Notes under the pieces: model-generated
Seen by the model: the letters and a program-made list of their open reading frames with translations, nothing else
Database searches by the model: none
What the model was told of the DNA's origin: nothing
Assembly: GCF_004341515.1 (NCBI RefSeq)
Contig: NZ_SLZF01000010.1
Location: 186,001-250,000, forward strand
Length of the DNA: 64,000 nucleotides
Direction: 5' to 3'
DNA from: Allobosea sp. BK604
GTDB lineage: Bacteria > Pseudomonadota > Alphaproteobacteria > Rhizobiales > Beijerinckiaceae
Shown here: positions 49,059-59,877 of the stretch, piece by piece
How the letters are laid out: every line of letters starts with the position of its first letter
How positions within the stretch are numbered: position 1 is the first letter of the stretch
Made by a program: the position numbers and the translations under genes

Positions 49059-50153
49059 GTGGACGTCGGTCTTTTCGATTTCGACCTGCCGGAGGAGCGC
49101 ATCGCGCTGAGGCCCGCGAGCCCGCGTGATGCGGCGCGCATGCTCGTCGTCAGGCCGGATGCAGCCGAGCCCCTGGAAGACCGCGGCGTGCGCGCTCTCG
49201 TCGATCTGCTGCGGCCGGGCGATGCGCTGGTGCTCAACGACACCCGCGTCATTCCCTCGCGCCTCTACGGCCGTCGCTATCGCGGCGAAACGTCCGCCCG
49301 CGTCGAAATCATGCTGCACAAGCGCGAGGGCGACGATCGCTGGCGCGCCTTTGCCCGGCCGGCCAAGAAGCTCGCCATCGGCGATACCGTCATCTTCGAT
49401 AGTGAGGGTGCGAGCAATGCCTGCGAGCTCATGCGACTCCAGGCCGAGGTCGAGGAGAAGGGAGAGGGCGGGGAGGTCGTGCTCCGCTTCTCTCTGACCA
49501 GCGCCTATCTCGACGAGGCGATCGCACGGCTCGGCGAATTGCCGCTGCCGCCCTATATCGCCGGCAAGCGGCCGACCGATGCCGCCGATATCGGCGACTA
49601 CCAGACGACCTATGCGCGGCAGGAGGGGGCGGTCGCGGCCCCGACAGCCGGCCTGCATTTCACGCCCGAGCTTTTCGCCGCCCTCGAGGCGCGCGGCGTC
49701 TCCCGCCATTTCGTCACGCTGCATGTCGGCGCCGGCACCTTCCTGCCGGTCAAGGCCGAGGATACGCGCGAGCATCGCATGCATGCCGAATGGGGCAGCG
49801 TCAGTGCCGGGACCGCCGATGCGCTGAATGCGGTCAGGCGCGCCGGAGGGCGCATCGTCGCCGTCGGCACCACGGCCCTGCGGCTCCTGGAGAGCGCGAC
49901 TGGCGAGGACGACGTCGTAAAGCCCTTCTCGGGGGACACGGCGATCTTCATTACCCCCGGCTACCGCTTCCGCGCGGTCGACCTGCTGATGACGAATTTC
50001 CATCTGCCGCGCTCGACGCTGTTCATGCTGGTCTCGGCCTTCTGCGGGCTCGACATCATGAAACGGGCCTATGCCCATGCGATCGCTGAGGAATATCGCT
50101 TCTATTCCTATGGCGACGCCAGCCTGCTGTTCCGGGCCGGGCTGAAGGACTAG
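49059..50153 (+). CDS. queA: S-adenosylmethionine:tRNA ribosyltransferase-isomerase
   Basis: Transfers and isomerises the ribosyl group of SAM onto preQ1-tRNA to make epoxyqueuosine. The 364 residues show [20 protein letters not shown] at the start, [55 protein letters not shown] and the C-terminal [18 protein letters not shown]. The start is GTG, with AAGGTGAG eight bases upstream. It follows ppiB, an order seen in rhizobia, but tgt is not adjacent here. Confidence 0.97.
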   Translation: MDVGLFDFDLPEERIALRPASPRDAARMLVVRPDAAEPLEDRGVRALVDLLRPGDALVLNDTRVIPSRLYGRRYRGETSARVEIMLHKREGDDRWRAFARPAKKLAIGDTVIFDSEGASNACELMRLQAEVEEKGEGGEVVLRFSLTSAYLDEAIARLGELPLPPYIAGKRPTDAADIGDYQTTYARQEGAVAAPTAGLHFTPELFAALEARGVSRHFVTLHVGAGTFLPVKAEDTREHRMHAEWGSVSAGTADALNAVRRAGGRIVAVGTTALRLLESATGEDDVVKPFSGDTAIFITPGYRFRAVDLLMTNFHLPRSTLFMLVSAFCGLDIMKRAYAHAIAEEYRFYSYGDASLLFRAGLKD

Positions 50154-50228
50154 CTCTATCCTCGCATCCGGCTCGCAATCGCTCCGCGAAAATGCTACCC
50201 GGCAGGGCGAAAAGGAATATGACAGCTC

Positions 50229-50891
50229 ATGGCCGATATTTTCCGTGAAATCGACGAGGAGGTCCGGCGCGACAAGGCGGCTGCCCTCTGGAAGAAATAT
50301 GGCACCCTGATCACCATCCTGGCGGTGCTCGCCGTGCTGGGCGTCGCCGGCTGGCAGTTCTGGCTGCATCGCGAGCAGCAGGCCTCGCAGGCGGTCGGCG
50401 CCAAGCTGGAAGAGGCGCTGAAAGCCTCGCGCGACAATCGCGGCGCCGAGGCCGAGTCGATCCTGGTCGAGCTTTCGGCAAATGCGCCGGCCGGCTATCG
50501 CCAGATCGCCCGCTTCCGCCTCGCCGCCGAGACCGGCAAGCGCGATGCCGAGGCCGGGGCCAAGGCCTTTGACGGGCTCGCCAACGATGCGTCGCTCGAG
50601 CAGTTCTATCGCGACCTTGCCCGCCTGCGCGCCGGCATGCTGCGTGTCGATCTCGTGCCTTATTCGGAGATCCGCACGGCCCTGGAGCCGCTCGCGACGC
50701 CGCAAGGCGTCTGGCGCCATTCGGCCCGCGAATTCCTCGGGATCTCGGCGATGAAGGCGAACCAGTACGAGGATGCCGGCCGCTGGTTCGATGCCATCGT
50801 CACCGATCCCGCCTCGCCGCAGGTGCTGCGCCAGCGCACCGATCTCTACCTCGCGCTGGTGCGCGGCGGCCCGGTCCAGACCAAGAACTGA
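50229..50891 (+). CDS. YfgM-like membrane-anchored tetratricopeptide protein
   Basis: A 220-residue protein with a short cytoplasmic N terminus (DIFREIDEEVRRDKAAALWK), one transmembrane helix (about residues 25-45, TLITILAVLAVLGVAGWQFW) and TPR-like helical pairs. This matches the YfgM/TPR_21 family, an ancillary SecYEG/periplasmic chaperone network protein in E. coli, and it is next to der as in many proteobacteria. The stop codon lies in the first copy of a 16-base tandem triplication. Confidence 0.88.
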   Translation: MADIFREIDEEVRRDKAAALWKKYGTLITILAVLAVLGVAGWQFWLHREQQASQAVGAKLEEALKASRDNRGAEAESILVELSANAPAGYRQIARFRLAAETGKRDAEAGAKAFDGLANDASLEQFYRDLARLRAGMLRVDLVPYSEIRTALEPLATPQGVWRHSAREFLGISAMKANQYEDAGRWFDAIVTDPASPQVLRQRTDLYLALVRGGPVQTKN

Positions 50892-50923
50892 CCAGAGCAA
50901 GAACTGACCAGACCAAGAACTGA
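50876..50923 (+). repeat. 16-base tandem triplication spanning the stop codon
   Basis: Three adjacent copies of CCAGACCAAGAACTGA (50876-50891, 50892-50907, 50908-50923). The middle copy has one C-to-G change. The first copy encodes the last codons and TGA of the YfgM-like gene; the other two are untranslated, though each has its own TGA. Confidence 0.92.
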
Positions 50924-50974
50924 GCCTGCGCCCGCAGGCCAGCACGTGTAGAAGAGTATCACGTAAAGAGCATC

Positions 50975-52360
50975 ATGAGCGCGACCGTCGCCATCATCGG
51001 CCGGCCGAATGTCGGCAAGTCGACCCTGTTCAACCGGCTGGTCGGCAAGAAGCTTGCGCTGGTCGACGACCGGCCGGGCGTCACGCGCGACCGGCGCGAG
51101 GGCGAGGCCTCGCTCGGCCATCTCCGTTTCACGGTGATCGACACGGCCGGCCTGGAGGAGGCCGACAAGGATTCGCTCGCCGGCCGCATGCGCGCGCAGA
51201 CCGAGACTGCCATCGCCCAGGCCGATGTCATCCTCTTCATGATCGACGCGCGCCTCGGTCTGACGCCGATGGACCAGCCCTTCGCCGATCTGGTGCGGCG
51301 CTCAGGCAAGCCGGTGATCCTGCTGGCCAACAAGGCCGAGGGCAACAAGGGCACTGACGGCGTCTTCGAGGCCTATACGCTCGGCCTTGGCGATCCTGTG
51401 CCGTTCTCTGCCGAGCATGGCGAGGGCACGGCAGACCTCCTGGAGGCGCTCGCCCCCTTCATCGCGATGCCCGAGGATGACGAGGACGAGCAGGACTGGG
51501 CCGAGGCTCCGGCCGGCGATGTCGATGAGGAGGACGATCCCAGCAAGCCGCTGCGTGTCACCATCATCGGACGGCCCAATGCCGGCAAGTCGACGCTAGT
51601 CAACCGCATCATCGGCGAGGATCGGCTGCTCACCGGCCCGGAGGCCGGCATCACCCGCGACACGATCTCGGTCGACTGGGAATGGCGCGGCCGCCCCGTA
51701 AAGCTCTTCGACACGGCCGGCATGAGGAAGCGCGCCCGCATCGAGGAGAAGCTGGAAAAACTCTCCGTCGCCGATGCGCTGCGCGCCATCCGCTTCGCCG
51801 AGGTCGTGGTCGTCCTGCTCGATTCGACCATCCCCTTCGAGAAGCAGGACCTGACGCTGGTCGACCTGACCGAGCGCGAGGGCAGGGCCGTCGTCATCGG
51901 CCTGAACAAGTGGGATCTCGTCGCCGACAAGCAGGGCCTGCTCGCCGAGCTCAAGGAAAAGGCCGGCTATTTGCTGGCGCAGGTGCGCGGCGTCCAGATC
52001 GTGCCGCTCTCGGGCCTCGCGGGCGAGGGCATCGACCGGCTCATGCAGGCGGTCTTCTCGAGCTACGAGGTCTGGAATCGGCGCGTCTCGACGGCGCGGA
52101 TCAACCGCTGGCTCGAAGGCGTGCTCTCGGCCCATCCGCCTCCGGCAGTGTCCGGTCGCCGCATCAAGATCCGCTACATGACGCAGGCCAAGGCCCGCCC
52201 GCCGACCTTCGCATTGTTCGGCAACCAGCTCGATCATCTCCCGGTGTCCTACACGCGCTACCTGGTCAACAACCTGCGCGAGGCCTTCGAGCTGCCGGGC
52301 ACGCCGATCCGCCTGCATACGCGCGGTGGGGCAAACCCCTACGACAAGGACAGGAAGTAG
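50975..52360 (+). CDS. der: Der (EngA), double-GTPase ribosome biogenesis factor
   Basis: Essential factor for 50S subunit maturation. The 461 residues contain two GTPase domains, the first with GRPNVGKST (9-17) and DTAGLEE, the second with GRPNAGKST (from residue 199), [20 protein letters not shown] and NKWDL. A C-terminal KH-like domain ([20 protein letters not shown]) follows. The linker between the G domains is acidic ([20 protein letters not shown]). Last plus-strand gene before the minus-strand cluster. Confidence 0.98.
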   Translation: MSATVAIIGRPNVGKSTLFNRLVGKKLALVDDRPGVTRDRREGEASLGHLRFTVIDTAGLEEADKDSLAGRMRAQTETAIAQADVILFMIDARLGLTPMDQPFADLVRRSGKPVILLANKAEGNKGTDGVFEAYTLGLGDPVPFSAEHGEGTADLLEALAPFIAMPEDDEDEQDWAEAPAGDVDEEDDPSKPLRVTIIGRPNAGKSTLVNRIIGEDRLLTGPEAGITRDTISVDWEWRGRPVKLFDTAGMRKRARIEEKLEKLSVADALRAIRFAEVVVVLLDSTIPFEKQDLTLVDLTEREGRAVVIGLNKWDLVADKQGLLAELKEKAGYLLAQVRGVQIVPLSGLAGEGIDRLMQAVFSSYEVWNRRVSTARINRWLEGVLSAHPPPAVSGRRIKIRYMTQAKARPPTFALFGNQLDHLPVSYTRYLVNNLREAFELPGTPIRLHTRGGANPYDKDRK

Positions 52361-52526
52361 GGCAGCGCCTTCCTCCCCTCTTGGTGGCCGCGCGGGGTGC
52401 TGACGGGTGAGCGCAATGTTGTCATCCGAGGCCGCGCACCTGCTCCAATAGAAAAGGGCCGCTTGCGCGACCCTCATCCGTCCCGGCTTCGCCGATCCGT
52501 CTCCTCCCAGGGGGAAACGGACCTGC

Positions 52527-53267
52527 TCACGCCGGCATTTGCGGGCTCAGGACCTTGCCCTGCGGGAAATCGAAGATCTTGCCGCTCTCGCTCCAACTCG
52601 GCGAGGCCATCTCGACGAGATGCGGCGTCAGCTCCTCCGGCGTCCTCAGCGTCATCGGATCCTCGCCCGGCATGGCCTCGGCGCGCATGCGGGTGCGCAG
52701 CGGGCCCGGATTGACGATCATCACCTTGAGCGGCGTCGTCGCATTCTCGGCGGCATAGGTCCGCGCCATCGCCTCAACCGCCGCCTTCGAGATCGAATAG
52801 GGACCCCAATAGGCAAGGCAGCGATGCGCCGCGCCCGAGGACATCACGATGATCCGGCCGGCATCCGATTTCTGCAGCGCCGGCTCTGCCGTCTTGATCA
52901 GCCGCCAGTTGGCCGTGACGTTGGTGTCGAACACCTTGTTCCACTCGTTCGGCTGCACATGCGTGAGCGGCGAAAGCGGGCCGAGGATGCCGGCATTGGC
53001 GAGCAGGATGTCGAGCTTGCCCCAGCGCTCGATCAGCGCCGGCCCGAGCTTCTCGATGGCCTGAACATCGGCGAGGTCGACCGGCACCAGCGTCGCGCTG
53101 CCGCCCACAGCGCGGATCTCGTCATCGAGCTCTTCGAGCGCGCCGGAGGTTCGCGCCAGAGCCACGACATGGGCGCCGGCCTCGGCGAAAGCGAGCGCGG
53201 TGGCACGGCCGATGCCGCGCGAGGCACCGGTGACGAGGGCGATGCGCCCGTCGAGAGGCTTGGTCAT
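52527..53267 (-). CDS. Short-chain dehydrogenase/reductase
   Basis: A 246-residue Rossmann-fold oxidoreductase. The dinucleotide motif TGASRGIG is at 13-20, and ILLANAG follows near 87-93. Catalytic Ser at 143/144 (VMSSGAA) and Y157-x3-K161 (PYSISKAA) are intact. The substrate cannot be assigned. It starts 16 bases after the purF stop with GGA upstream and is the last gene of the dnaB-to-purF unit; an SDR at this place is common in rhizobia. Confidence 0.92.
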   Translation of the reverse strand: MTKPLDGRIALVTGASRGIGRATALAFAEAGAHVVALARTSGALEELDDEIRAVGGSATLVPVDLADVQAIEKLGPALIERWGKLDILLANAGILGPLSPLTHVQPNEWNKVFDTNVTANWRLIKTAEPALQKSDAGRIIVMSSGAAHRCLAYWGPYSISKAAVEAMARTYAAENATTPLKVMIVNPGPLRTRMRAEAMPGEDPMTLRTPEELTPHLVEMASPSWSESGKIFDFPQGKVLSPQMPA

Positions 53268-53283
53268 AGGGATCCTGTCAGGC

Positions 53284-54756
53284 TCAGCCGGCTTCCGCGA
53301 GCAGCGACAATTGCTGCTTGGCGCTTTCGCCGATCACGTCGGTCAGCGAGGTCGGGTAGTCGCCGGTGAAGCAGTGGTCGGTGAATTGCGGCCGGATCGG
53401 ATCGCGTCCGGCATGGCCCATGGCGCGGTAGAGCCCCTCGACCGACAGGAAGGCGAGCGAATCGGCGCCGACGAACTGACGCATCTCCTCGAGCGAATGG
53501 GTCGCGGCGAGCAGCTTCTCGCGGTCGGGCGTGTCGATGCCGTAATAGTCGGGATGGGTGATCGGCGGCGAGGAGATGCGGAAATGCACCTCGCGGGCGC
53601 CGGCCTCGCGCATCATCTTGACGATCTTGAACGAGGTCGTGCCGCGCACGATCGAGTCATCGACAAGGACGATGCTCTTGCCCTCGACCACCGAGCGGTT
53701 GGCGGAGTGCTTCAGGCGCACGCCGAGTTCGCGCACCTTCTGCGTCGGCTCAATGAAGGTGCGGCCGACATAGTGGTTGCGGATGATGCCGAGCTCAAAG
53801 GGGACGCCGCTCGCCTGGGCATAGCCGAGCGCCGCCGGCACGCCGGAATCGGGCACGGGTACGATGACGTCGGCATTGGCCGGCGCTTCGGCTGCGAGCT
53901 GCATGCCCATCTGCTTGCGGCGCTCGTAGATGCTGCGGCCCTTCACGATCGAATCCGGCCGGGCGAAATAGATGTACTCGAAGATGCAGGGCCGCTCCGG
54001 CATCGGCGGGAAGGGCTTGTGGCTCTCGATCCCGTCCTCGGAGGCGACGATGACCTCGCCATTTTCGACCTCGCGGATGAACTTGGCGCCAATGATGTCG
54101 AGCGCGCAGGTCTCGGAGGTCAGGATCGGGCAGCCGTCGAGCTCGCCCAGCACGAGCGGGCGGATGCCGAGCGGGTCGCGCGCGCCGATCAGCTTCTTGT
54201 TGGTCATGCCGACGAAGGCATAGGCGCCCTCGATCTGGCGGATCGCCTCGACGAAACGCTCGATGAAGCGGGTCTTGCGGCTACGTGCGACGAGATGGAG
54301 CAGCACCTCGGTATCGGAGGTCGACTGGTAGATCGCGCCGTCGCGCACGAGATTGCGCCGCAGCGTCAGGCCATTGGTCAGGTTGCCGTTATGGGCGACC
54401 GCGAAGCCGCCGCCATGCAATTCCGCAAAGAGCGGCTGGACATTGCGCAGGATGGTTTCGCCCGTCGTCGAGTAGCGGACATGGCCGATCGCCTGCGAGC
54501 CGGCGAGCTTCTCGATCACCGAGGCTTCCGAGAAGGCGTCGCCGACGAGGCCGAGCCGCCGCTCCGAATGGAAGCGCTTCCCGTCGAACGAGACGATACC
54601 GGCCGCCTCCTGACCGCGATGCTGCAGCGCGTGCAGGCCGAGCGCAGTCAGCGCCGCGGCGTCGGCATGGCCAAAAATGCCAAAGACGCCGCATTCTTCG
54701 CGGAGCCGGTCGGCATTGGGATCGAAGGCGGAATCGGCTTCATCCTGGGGCATCAT
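53284..54756 (-). CDS. purF: Amidophosphoribosyltransferase
   Basis: First committed step of purine synthesis: PRPP plus glutamine to phosphoribosylamine. It has 490 residues. A short propeptide precedes the catalytic Cys (C22 in [11 protein letters not shown]), then the glutaminase domain ([25 protein letters not shown]). The PRTase domain follows with [16 protein letters not shown] and the PRPP motif [12 protein letters not shown]. Three ATGs in a row (54759, 54756, 54753) follow GGAGCC; the second or third has the better spacing. The frame itself opens at a TTG (54795). Confidence 0.97.
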   Translation of the reverse strand: MMPQDEADSAFDPNADRLREECGVFGIFGHADAAALTALGLHALQHRGQEAAGIVSFDGKRFHSERRLGLVGDAFSEASVIEKLAGSQAIGHVRYSTTGETILRNVQPLFAELHGGGFAVAHNGNLTNGLTLRRNLVRDGAIYQSTSDTEVLLHLVARSRKTRFIERFVEAIRQIEGAYAFVGMTNKKLIGARDPLGIRPLVLGELDGCPILTSETCALDIIGAKFIREVENGEVIVASEDGIESHKPFPPMPERPCIFEYIYFARPDSIVKGRSIYERRKQMGMQLAAEAPANADVIVPVPDSGVPAALGYAQASGVPFELGIIRNHYVGRTFIEPTQKVRELGVRLKHSANRSVVEGKSIVLVDDSIVRGTTSFKIVKMMREAGAREVHFRISSPPITHPDYYGIDTPDREKLLAATHSLEEMRQFVGADSLAFLSVEGLYRAMGHAGRDPIRPQFTDHCFTGDYPTSLTDVIGESAKQQLSLLAEAG

Positions 54757-54907
54757 CATGGCTCCATACGCGCTGTGGCGCGGCAACAACGGCAATGAAC
54801 GCGGCTTCCGCCCGGCTTTTCAAAGGCCGAACGGAATTCGCGTCGGATCGATCCCTTGAGCATGGTCCTGTCGCAAAAGTGAGGCCACCTCTGCGCGGAC
54901 CATGGCT

Positions 54908-55594
54908 TCAGGGCCTGTTCGGGACGGCGCCGGTGGTCGGCCGGCTCGTCTCGATTGCCCGTTGCAGTGCTTGCCTGTCGGGCGCAGCAGGAGCCTGCGT
55001 GCGGCGTTGGGGATCGCTCGTCGGATTGGCCGGCGTGCGCGGCTCCTCGGCCGGGGCCTCGACAGGCTCATCGCCGGTCTTGGGCTTCAGCAGGTTCTTG
55101 ATGAAGTCGGAATTGATGTCTTGGGGCAGCATCGTCAAGAGCGAGCGGCCGGTTTCTTCGAGAATCGGCTTTGCCCTGGCTTCCTTGGCCCAGGCCGGCT
55201 GCATCTTCTCCGGCACCAGCGCCGAGAAGAACAGGTAGCCGATGACCGCGAGCAGGAGGCCGCGTCCGGCGCCAAAGACGAAGCCGAGCGTGCGGTCGAG
55301 CGCGCCGATGCGCGAGTCGAGCACGAAATCGGAGATCCGCGCCGTGATCAGCGAGACCACGATCAGCGTGACCAGGAAGAGTGCGGCGATCACGGCGACG
55401 AGCGCGATCGTCTTGTTCGGGATGTGCTGCTCTGCGATCGGCAGCAACTGCGGATGGAACATCCAGGCGACCACCGCCGCGGCAATCCAGGAGGCGATCG
55501 CCAGCACTTCGCGCGTCAGGCCGCGCACGGCCGCAAGCAATGCCGAGATCAGAACCACGCCGATGACGACGAGATCAAGGATGGTGACAGGCAT
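54908..55594 (-). CDS. cvpA: CvpA-family membrane protein
   Basis: A 228-residue protein with four transmembrane helices in the first 125 residues (ILDLVVIGVVLISALLAAVR, VAVIAALFLVTLIVVSLITA and others). The CvpA signature is visible in DRTLGFVFGAGRGLLLAVIG, followed by a Pro-rich cytoplasmic tail. CvpA is linked to colicin V production and to envelope stress; its biochemical role is unclear. cvpA next to purF is a widely conserved pair. Confidence 0.93.
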   Translation of the reverse strand: MPVTILDLVVIGVVLISALLAAVRGLTREVLAIASWIAAAVVAWMFHPQLLPIAEQHIPNKTIALVAVIAALFLVTLIVVSLITARISDFVLDSRIGALDRTLGFVFGAGRGLLLAVIGYLFFSALVPEKMQPAWAKEARAKPILEETGRSLLTMLPQDINSDFIKNLLKPKTGDEPVEAPAEEPRTPANPTSDPQRRTQAPAAPDRQALQRAIETSRPTTGAVPNRP

Positions 55595-55701
55595 TTCACA
55601 AGCCGCTTCGCTAGCACATCAGGATGGCCTGCATGAAATGGGCCGGCCGCACCGCGCTTGCTATACGCGCGAACGCGGCTTTCGTCACCATCGCGTGCGG
55701 G

Positions 55702-57096
55702 TCATTTCACATCTCTGCGCGGCGCCCGCGCGGCGATATCGGCAACAAGTTCCGTGACATGGCCGAAACGCCGCAGGTTGAGCCCGCCGCCATCGCCAAA
55801 ATCCGCACCGCCCGAGGGCAGGAAGGCCGCCCCGAAGCCGAGCTTGGCTGCTTCCCTGAGTCGCGCCGCCGCGACGGAGACCGGCCGAATCGCCCCGGAA
55901 AGTGCGACCTCGCCGAAATAGACCGATTCATTGGGCAGGATCGCACCGGTCAGCGACGAGACCAGCGCAGCGGCGACCGCGATATCGGCCGCCGGCTCGT
56001 TGACGCGCAGGCCGCCGGCGACGTTGAGATAGACATCGTGCTGGCCGAGCCTGAGCCCGCCATGGGTTTCCAGCACGGCGAGGACCATGGCGAGCCGGCT
56101 GTTCTCCCAGCCGACGACGGCACGACGCGGCGTGCCGAGCGAGGTCGGCGAGACCAGCGCCTGGATCTCGACCAGGACGGGCCGCGTGCCCTCGACACCG
56201 GCGAAGACGGCCGCGCCCGGCGCCGCCTGATCGCGCCCCGCCAGGAAGAGCGCTGACGGGTTGGACACTTCGGACAGACCCTTGCCGGTCATCTCGAAGA
56301 CGCCGATCTCGTCGGTCGCGCCGAAGCGGTTCTTCTGGCCGCGCAGGACGCGGAAGGAATGGGCGCCTTCACCCTCGAAGGAGAGCACGGCATCGACCAT
56401 GTGCTCGACCACGCGCGGTCCGGCGATCTGCCCGTCCTTGGTGACATGGCCGACGAGGATCAGGCAGGCGCCGCTGGTCTTGGCATAGCGGATCAGCGAT
56501 TGCGCCGACCCCCGCACCTGCGTCACCGTGCCCGGCGCGCTCTCGACCTCGCCCGACCACATGGTCTGGATCGAATCGATCACCACGAGGGCTGGACGCT
56601 GGCCCTGGCCGAGCGTGGCGATGATGTCCTCGACATTGGTCTCCGCCGCGAGGTCGACCGGCGCATCGGCGAGGCCCATGCGCTCGGCCCGCAGGCGGAC
56701 CTGACCGGTCGATTCCTCGCCGGAGACATAGACGACGCGCTGTCCGCTATTGGCGAGCGCGGCGCAGGCCTGCATCAGCAGTGTCGACTTGCCGATGCCG
56801 GGATCGCCGCCGATGAGGAGCACCGAGCCTGGCACGAAGCCGCCGCCGGTGACGCGGTCGAGCTCGCCGATCCGCGAGACGATGCGCGGCGCGTCCTGCG
56901 TCTCGCCTTTCAGCGTCTCCAGCGCGAAGACGCGCCCGCGCGCCTTGCCTGACGAGCCGCGCGCGCCGGGGACGGGCGCGGCCTGCGCCTCCTCGGTCAG
57001 CGAGGACCAGGTGCCGCAGGCATCGCACTTCCCCTGCCAACGGTGATAGACCGCGCCGCAGGCTTGGCAGGTATAGGTCGGTCCGCGTTTCGCCAC
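55702..57096 (-). CDS. radA: RadA (Sms), DNA repair ATPase
   Basis: RecA-like branch-migration helicase in recombination. The 464 residues start with a zinc finger (C10, C13, C24, C27: YTCQACG, KCDACGTW). Walker A GGDPGIGKST is at 96-105. The RadA-specific KNRFG motif lies in GQKNRFGATDEIG, and a Lon-like C-terminal domain follows (GGLRVNEPAADIAVAAALVS). The start is GTG at 57096, four bases after the alr stop. Confidence 0.97.
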   Translation of the reverse strand: MAKRGPTYTCQACGAVYHRWQGKCDACGTWSSLTEEAQAAPVPGARGSSGKARGRVFALETLKGETQDAPRIVSRIGELDRVTGGGFVPGSVLLIGGDPGIGKSTLLMQACAALANSGQRVVYVSGEESTGQVRLRAERMGLADAPVDLAAETNVEDIIATLGQGQRPALVVIDSIQTMWSGEVESAPGTVTQVRGSAQSLIRYAKTSGACLILVGHVTKDGQIAGPRVVEHMVDAVLSFEGEGAHSFRVLRGQKNRFGATDEIGVFEMTGKGLSEVSNPSALFLAGRDQAAPGAAVFAGVEGTRPVLVEIQALVSPTSLGTPRRAVVGWENSRLAMVLAVLETHGGLRLGQHDVYLNVAGGLRVNEPAADIAVAAALVSSLTGAILPNESVYFGEVALSGAIRPVSVAAARLREAAKLGFGAAFLPSGGADFGDGGGLNLRRFGHVTELVADIAARAPRRDVK

Positions 57097-57100
57097 GCGC

Positions 57101-58231
57101 TCAGAGCCCGATATAGCGGCGCGTGTGGCGCCGGCCGAGCCTGGTCAGGATCTCGTAGCCGATCGTCTTGGCGCCGGCGCCGACCGTTTCCAGATCGAGC
57201 GGTCCGCCGATCAGCGTCATGCTGGCTCCGCGCTTGACGGCCTCGGGTGGCGCATCGCTGACATCGGCGATGATCAGGTCCATCGAGACCGAGCCGACGA
57301 ACGGACAGATCACGCCGCCGAGGATGGCAGAGCCGCCCGTGTCGGTGTCGGTCCAGCTCGCATTGCGCGGATAGCCATCGGCATAGCCGAGATCGATCGT
57401 GGCGAGCTTGCGCCGGCTCTTTGCCGTCCAGCGACCGTTATAGCCGACCTGCGTGCCGGGCTCGACCTCGCGCAGCTGGATGATGCGCGCCTCCAGGCCG
57501 ATGACGGGCAGCATCGGGTTCGGCCGCCCCGGCGTCGGGTTGCCGCCATAGAGCGCATAGCCCGGCCGCGTCAGCTGGTAGGACGGGCAATCGGCGAGAA
57601 AATGTCCCGAGGAGTTCTTCAACGAGGCGGGAATGCCGGGAAAGGCCGCGGCGATCTCGGCGAAGGCCCTGATCTGGCGGGCATTGGCGGGATCGTTGAC
57701 ATCCTCGGACGAGGCGAAATGCGACATCACCAGCCCGATGCCCGCGGCCTCGATGTCGCGCCTGCGCTCGCGGGCGAAATCGAGGCCTTCGCCGGGCCAG
57801 AGCCCGAGCCGGTTCATGGCCGTGTCGATATGCAGGGCGGCAGGGCGGGCCTTGTTCGTTTCCGCGCGGAACGCGGCCCATTCGGCCAGTTCCTCATGCG
57901 AGCCGAGCACGGGCGAGAGATCGTGCTGCGCATAGACCCCGCAGCTGCCGGGCATGAGCCCGTTCAGGATGTAGATCGTCGCCTCCGGCGCGACTGCGCG
58001 CGCCCGGATGCCTTCGGACAGGCGCGCGACGAAGAAGCTGCGGCAGCCGGCTCTGGCGAGCGCCGTCACGGCCGGCTCGATGCCGATGCCATAGGCATCG
58101 GCCTTGACCACCGCGCCGGCCTCCGCGCCGGCCCGTTCGCCGAGCGCGCGCCAGTTCGCCACCAGCGCGCCGAGGTCGATGGTCAGCGTTGCGCCGTCTG
58201 CCACGGCGCCGGGCGTATCGAACGGGCTCAT
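57101..58231 (-). CDS. alr: Alanine racemase
   Basis: PLP enzyme making D-alanine for peptidoglycan. The 376 residues include the PLP lysine K43 in AVVKADAYGIG, HIDTAMNRLGLWPGE, SHFASSEDVND, the catalytic-Tyr region TQVGYNGRW and a C-terminal beta domain (SMDLIIADVSD, CPFVGSVSMDL). The ATG at 58231 overlaps the dnaB stop by four bases; the in-frame extension to 58384 is antisense-like noise within dnaB. Confidence 0.96.
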   Translation of the reverse strand: MSPFDTPGAVADGATLTIDLGALVANWRALGERAGAEAGAVVKADAYGIGIEPAVTALARAGCRSFFVARLSEGIRARAVAPEATIYILNGLMPGSCGVYAQHDLSPVLGSHEELAEWAAFRAETNKARPAALHIDTAMNRLGLWPGEGLDFARERRRDIEAAGIGLVMSHFASSEDVNDPANARQIRAFAEIAAAFPGIPASLKNSSGHFLADCPSYQLTRPGYALYGGNPTPGRPNPMLPVIGLEARIIQLREVEPGTQVGYNGRWTAKSRRKLATIDLGYADGYPRNASWTDTDTGGSAILGGVICPFVGSVSMDLIIADVSDAPPEAVKRGASMTLIGGPLDLETVGAGAKTIGYEILTRLGRRHTRRYIGL

Positions 58232-59715
58232 AGATGGTCCGGCAGGCGGGCTTCGTCGGCGCGGTCGGAGAAGCGCGTCACGTCGGCGTCGAACTGGAGC
58301 GCGACCGTGCCGGTCGGGCCGTGGCGCTGCTTGCCGATGATCAGCTCGGCAAGGCCATGCGCGGCCTCCATCTCGATCTGCCACTTGTTGTGCTCTTCGG
58401 TGCCGGGGCGCGGCTCCTTGCCCTTGAGGTAGTATTCCTCGCGATAGACGAACATCACCACGTCGGCGTCCTGCTCGATCGAGCCGGATTCGCGCAGATC
58501 CGAGAGCTGCGGGCGCTTGTCGTCGCGGCTTTCGACCTGACGCGAGAGCTGCGACAGCGCGATGATCGGCACCGAGAGCTCCTTGGCCAGCGCCTTCAGG
58601 CTGGTTGTGATCTCGGTCAGCTCCTGCACGCGGTTCTGGCCGGCCTTGGCCGAGCCGGAGAGGAGCTGGAGATAGTCGATGAAGAGGACGTCGAGCCCCT
58701 TCTGGCGTTGCAGCCTTCGGGCGCGGGCGACGAGCTGCGCGATCGAGATGCCGCCGGTCTGGTCGATATAGAGGGGCAGCTTCTCGATCTGGGCGGCGAC
58801 ATCGGTCAGCCGGGCGAAATCGCCCTCGGTGATGCGGCCCTGCCTGATCTTGTAGGAGGAAATGCCGGATTGCTCGGCGACGATACGGGTCGCGAGCTGA
58901 TCGGCCGACATTTCGAGCGAGAAGAAGCCGACTACGCCGCCATCGACGGTCTTGAGCGTGCCGTCCTCCTGGCGCTCGGCGCGCCAGGCCTTGGCGATGT
59001 TGAAGGCGATATTGGTCGCGAGCGAGGTCTTGCCCATGGCAGGGCGGCCGGCGAGCACGATCAGGTCGGAGCGCTGCAGGCCGCCCATGCGCTGGTCGAC
59101 ATCGCGCAGGCCGGACGAGATGCCGGAAAGGCCGCCGGCGCGCTGATAGGCGCTCGCCGCCATGTCGATGGCGAGGCGCAACGCCCCGTCGAATTTCTGG
59201 AAGCCGCCCTCGTAGCGGCCCTTTTCCGCCAGCGCATAGAGCTTGCGCTCTGCATCCTCGATCTGCTCGCGCGGCGCCATCTCGACCGGCGCGTCATAGG
59301 CGACGTTGACGAGATCCTCGCCGACGCCGATCAACTGGCGGCGGATCGCGAGGTCGTAGATCGTGCGGCCATAGTCGCCGGCATTGATGACGGTGGTCGC
59401 CTCGGCTGCGAGCCGGGCGAGATATTGCGAGGCGGTCAGCCCGCCCAGATCGATCTCACCGACGAAGGTCTTCAGCGTGATCGGGCTCGCGAGCTTCCCG
59501 GCCCGGATCATGCTGGCCATCAGCTCGAAGATGCGCTGGTGGATCGGCTCGAAGAAATGGTCGGCCAGCAGGAAGTCCGAGACGCGGTAGAGCGCCTCGT
59601 TATTGACCAGGATCGCGCCCAGCAATGCCTGCTCCGCCTCGATATTATGAGGCTGGACGCGATAGTCGGCCTCGGTCTTCTCGAGGCGGGCAACGAGGGC
59701 GGTGGCAGTGGCCAT
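58228..59715 (-). CDS. dnaB: Replicative DNA helicase DnaB
   Basis: Hexameric 5'-3' helicase at the replication fork. The 495 residues have the N-terminal primase-interacting domain (NIEAEQALLGAILVNNEALY), linker helix and RecA-like domain with Walker A GRPAMGKTS (223-231), FFSLEMSADQLATRI, VLFIDYLQLLS and SQLSRQVESRDDKRPQLSDL. There is no intein. The gene is translationally coupled to alr and separated from rplI by a terminator. Confidence 0.98.
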   Translation of the reverse strand: MATATALVARLEKTEADYRVQPHNIEAEQALLGAILVNNEALYRVSDFLLADHFFEPIHQRIFELMASMIRAGKLASPITLKTFVGEIDLGGLTASQYLARLAAEATTVINAGDYGRTIYDLAIRRQLIGVGEDLVNVAYDAPVEMAPREQIEDAERKLYALAEKGRYEGGFQKFDGALRLAIDMAASAYQRAGGLSGISSGLRDVDQRMGGLQRSDLIVLAGRPAMGKTSLATNIAFNIAKAWRAERQEDGTLKTVDGGVVGFFSLEMSADQLATRIVAEQSGISSYKIRQGRITEGDFARLTDVAAQIEKLPLYIDQTGGISIAQLVARARRLQRQKGLDVLFIDYLQLLSGSAKAGQNRVQELTEITTSLKALAKELSVPIIALSQLSRQVESRDDKRPQLSDLRESGSIEQDADVVMFVYREEYYLKGKEPRPGTEEHNKWQIEMEAAHGLAELIIGKQRHGPTGTVALQFDADVTRFSDRADEARLPDHL

Positions 59716-59823
59716 GATCTGCGGGCGTTCTCGGTTCGGCTGAGTCGGAAGATGCTAACTCTAGCACCCTGACGCCCGGCGCCAGCATTGAATGCACGAA
59801 TTACCGAAGTTCACAGCCCAACG

Positions 59824-59854
59824 AAAAGGGCGCTGTGTTGCCACAGCGCCCCTT
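59824..59854 (-). terminator. Rho-independent terminator after rplI
   Basis: Ten-base perfect arms GGGCGCTGTG (59828-59837) and CACAGCGCCC (59842-59851) with a 4-base loop. Read on the minus strand it is followed by TTTTCGTT. It lies 24 bases after the rplI stop and divides the ribosomal-protein unit from dnaB. Confidence 0.88.
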
Positions 59855-59877
59855 GACTCGAAGCGGGCTGAAAAAAC

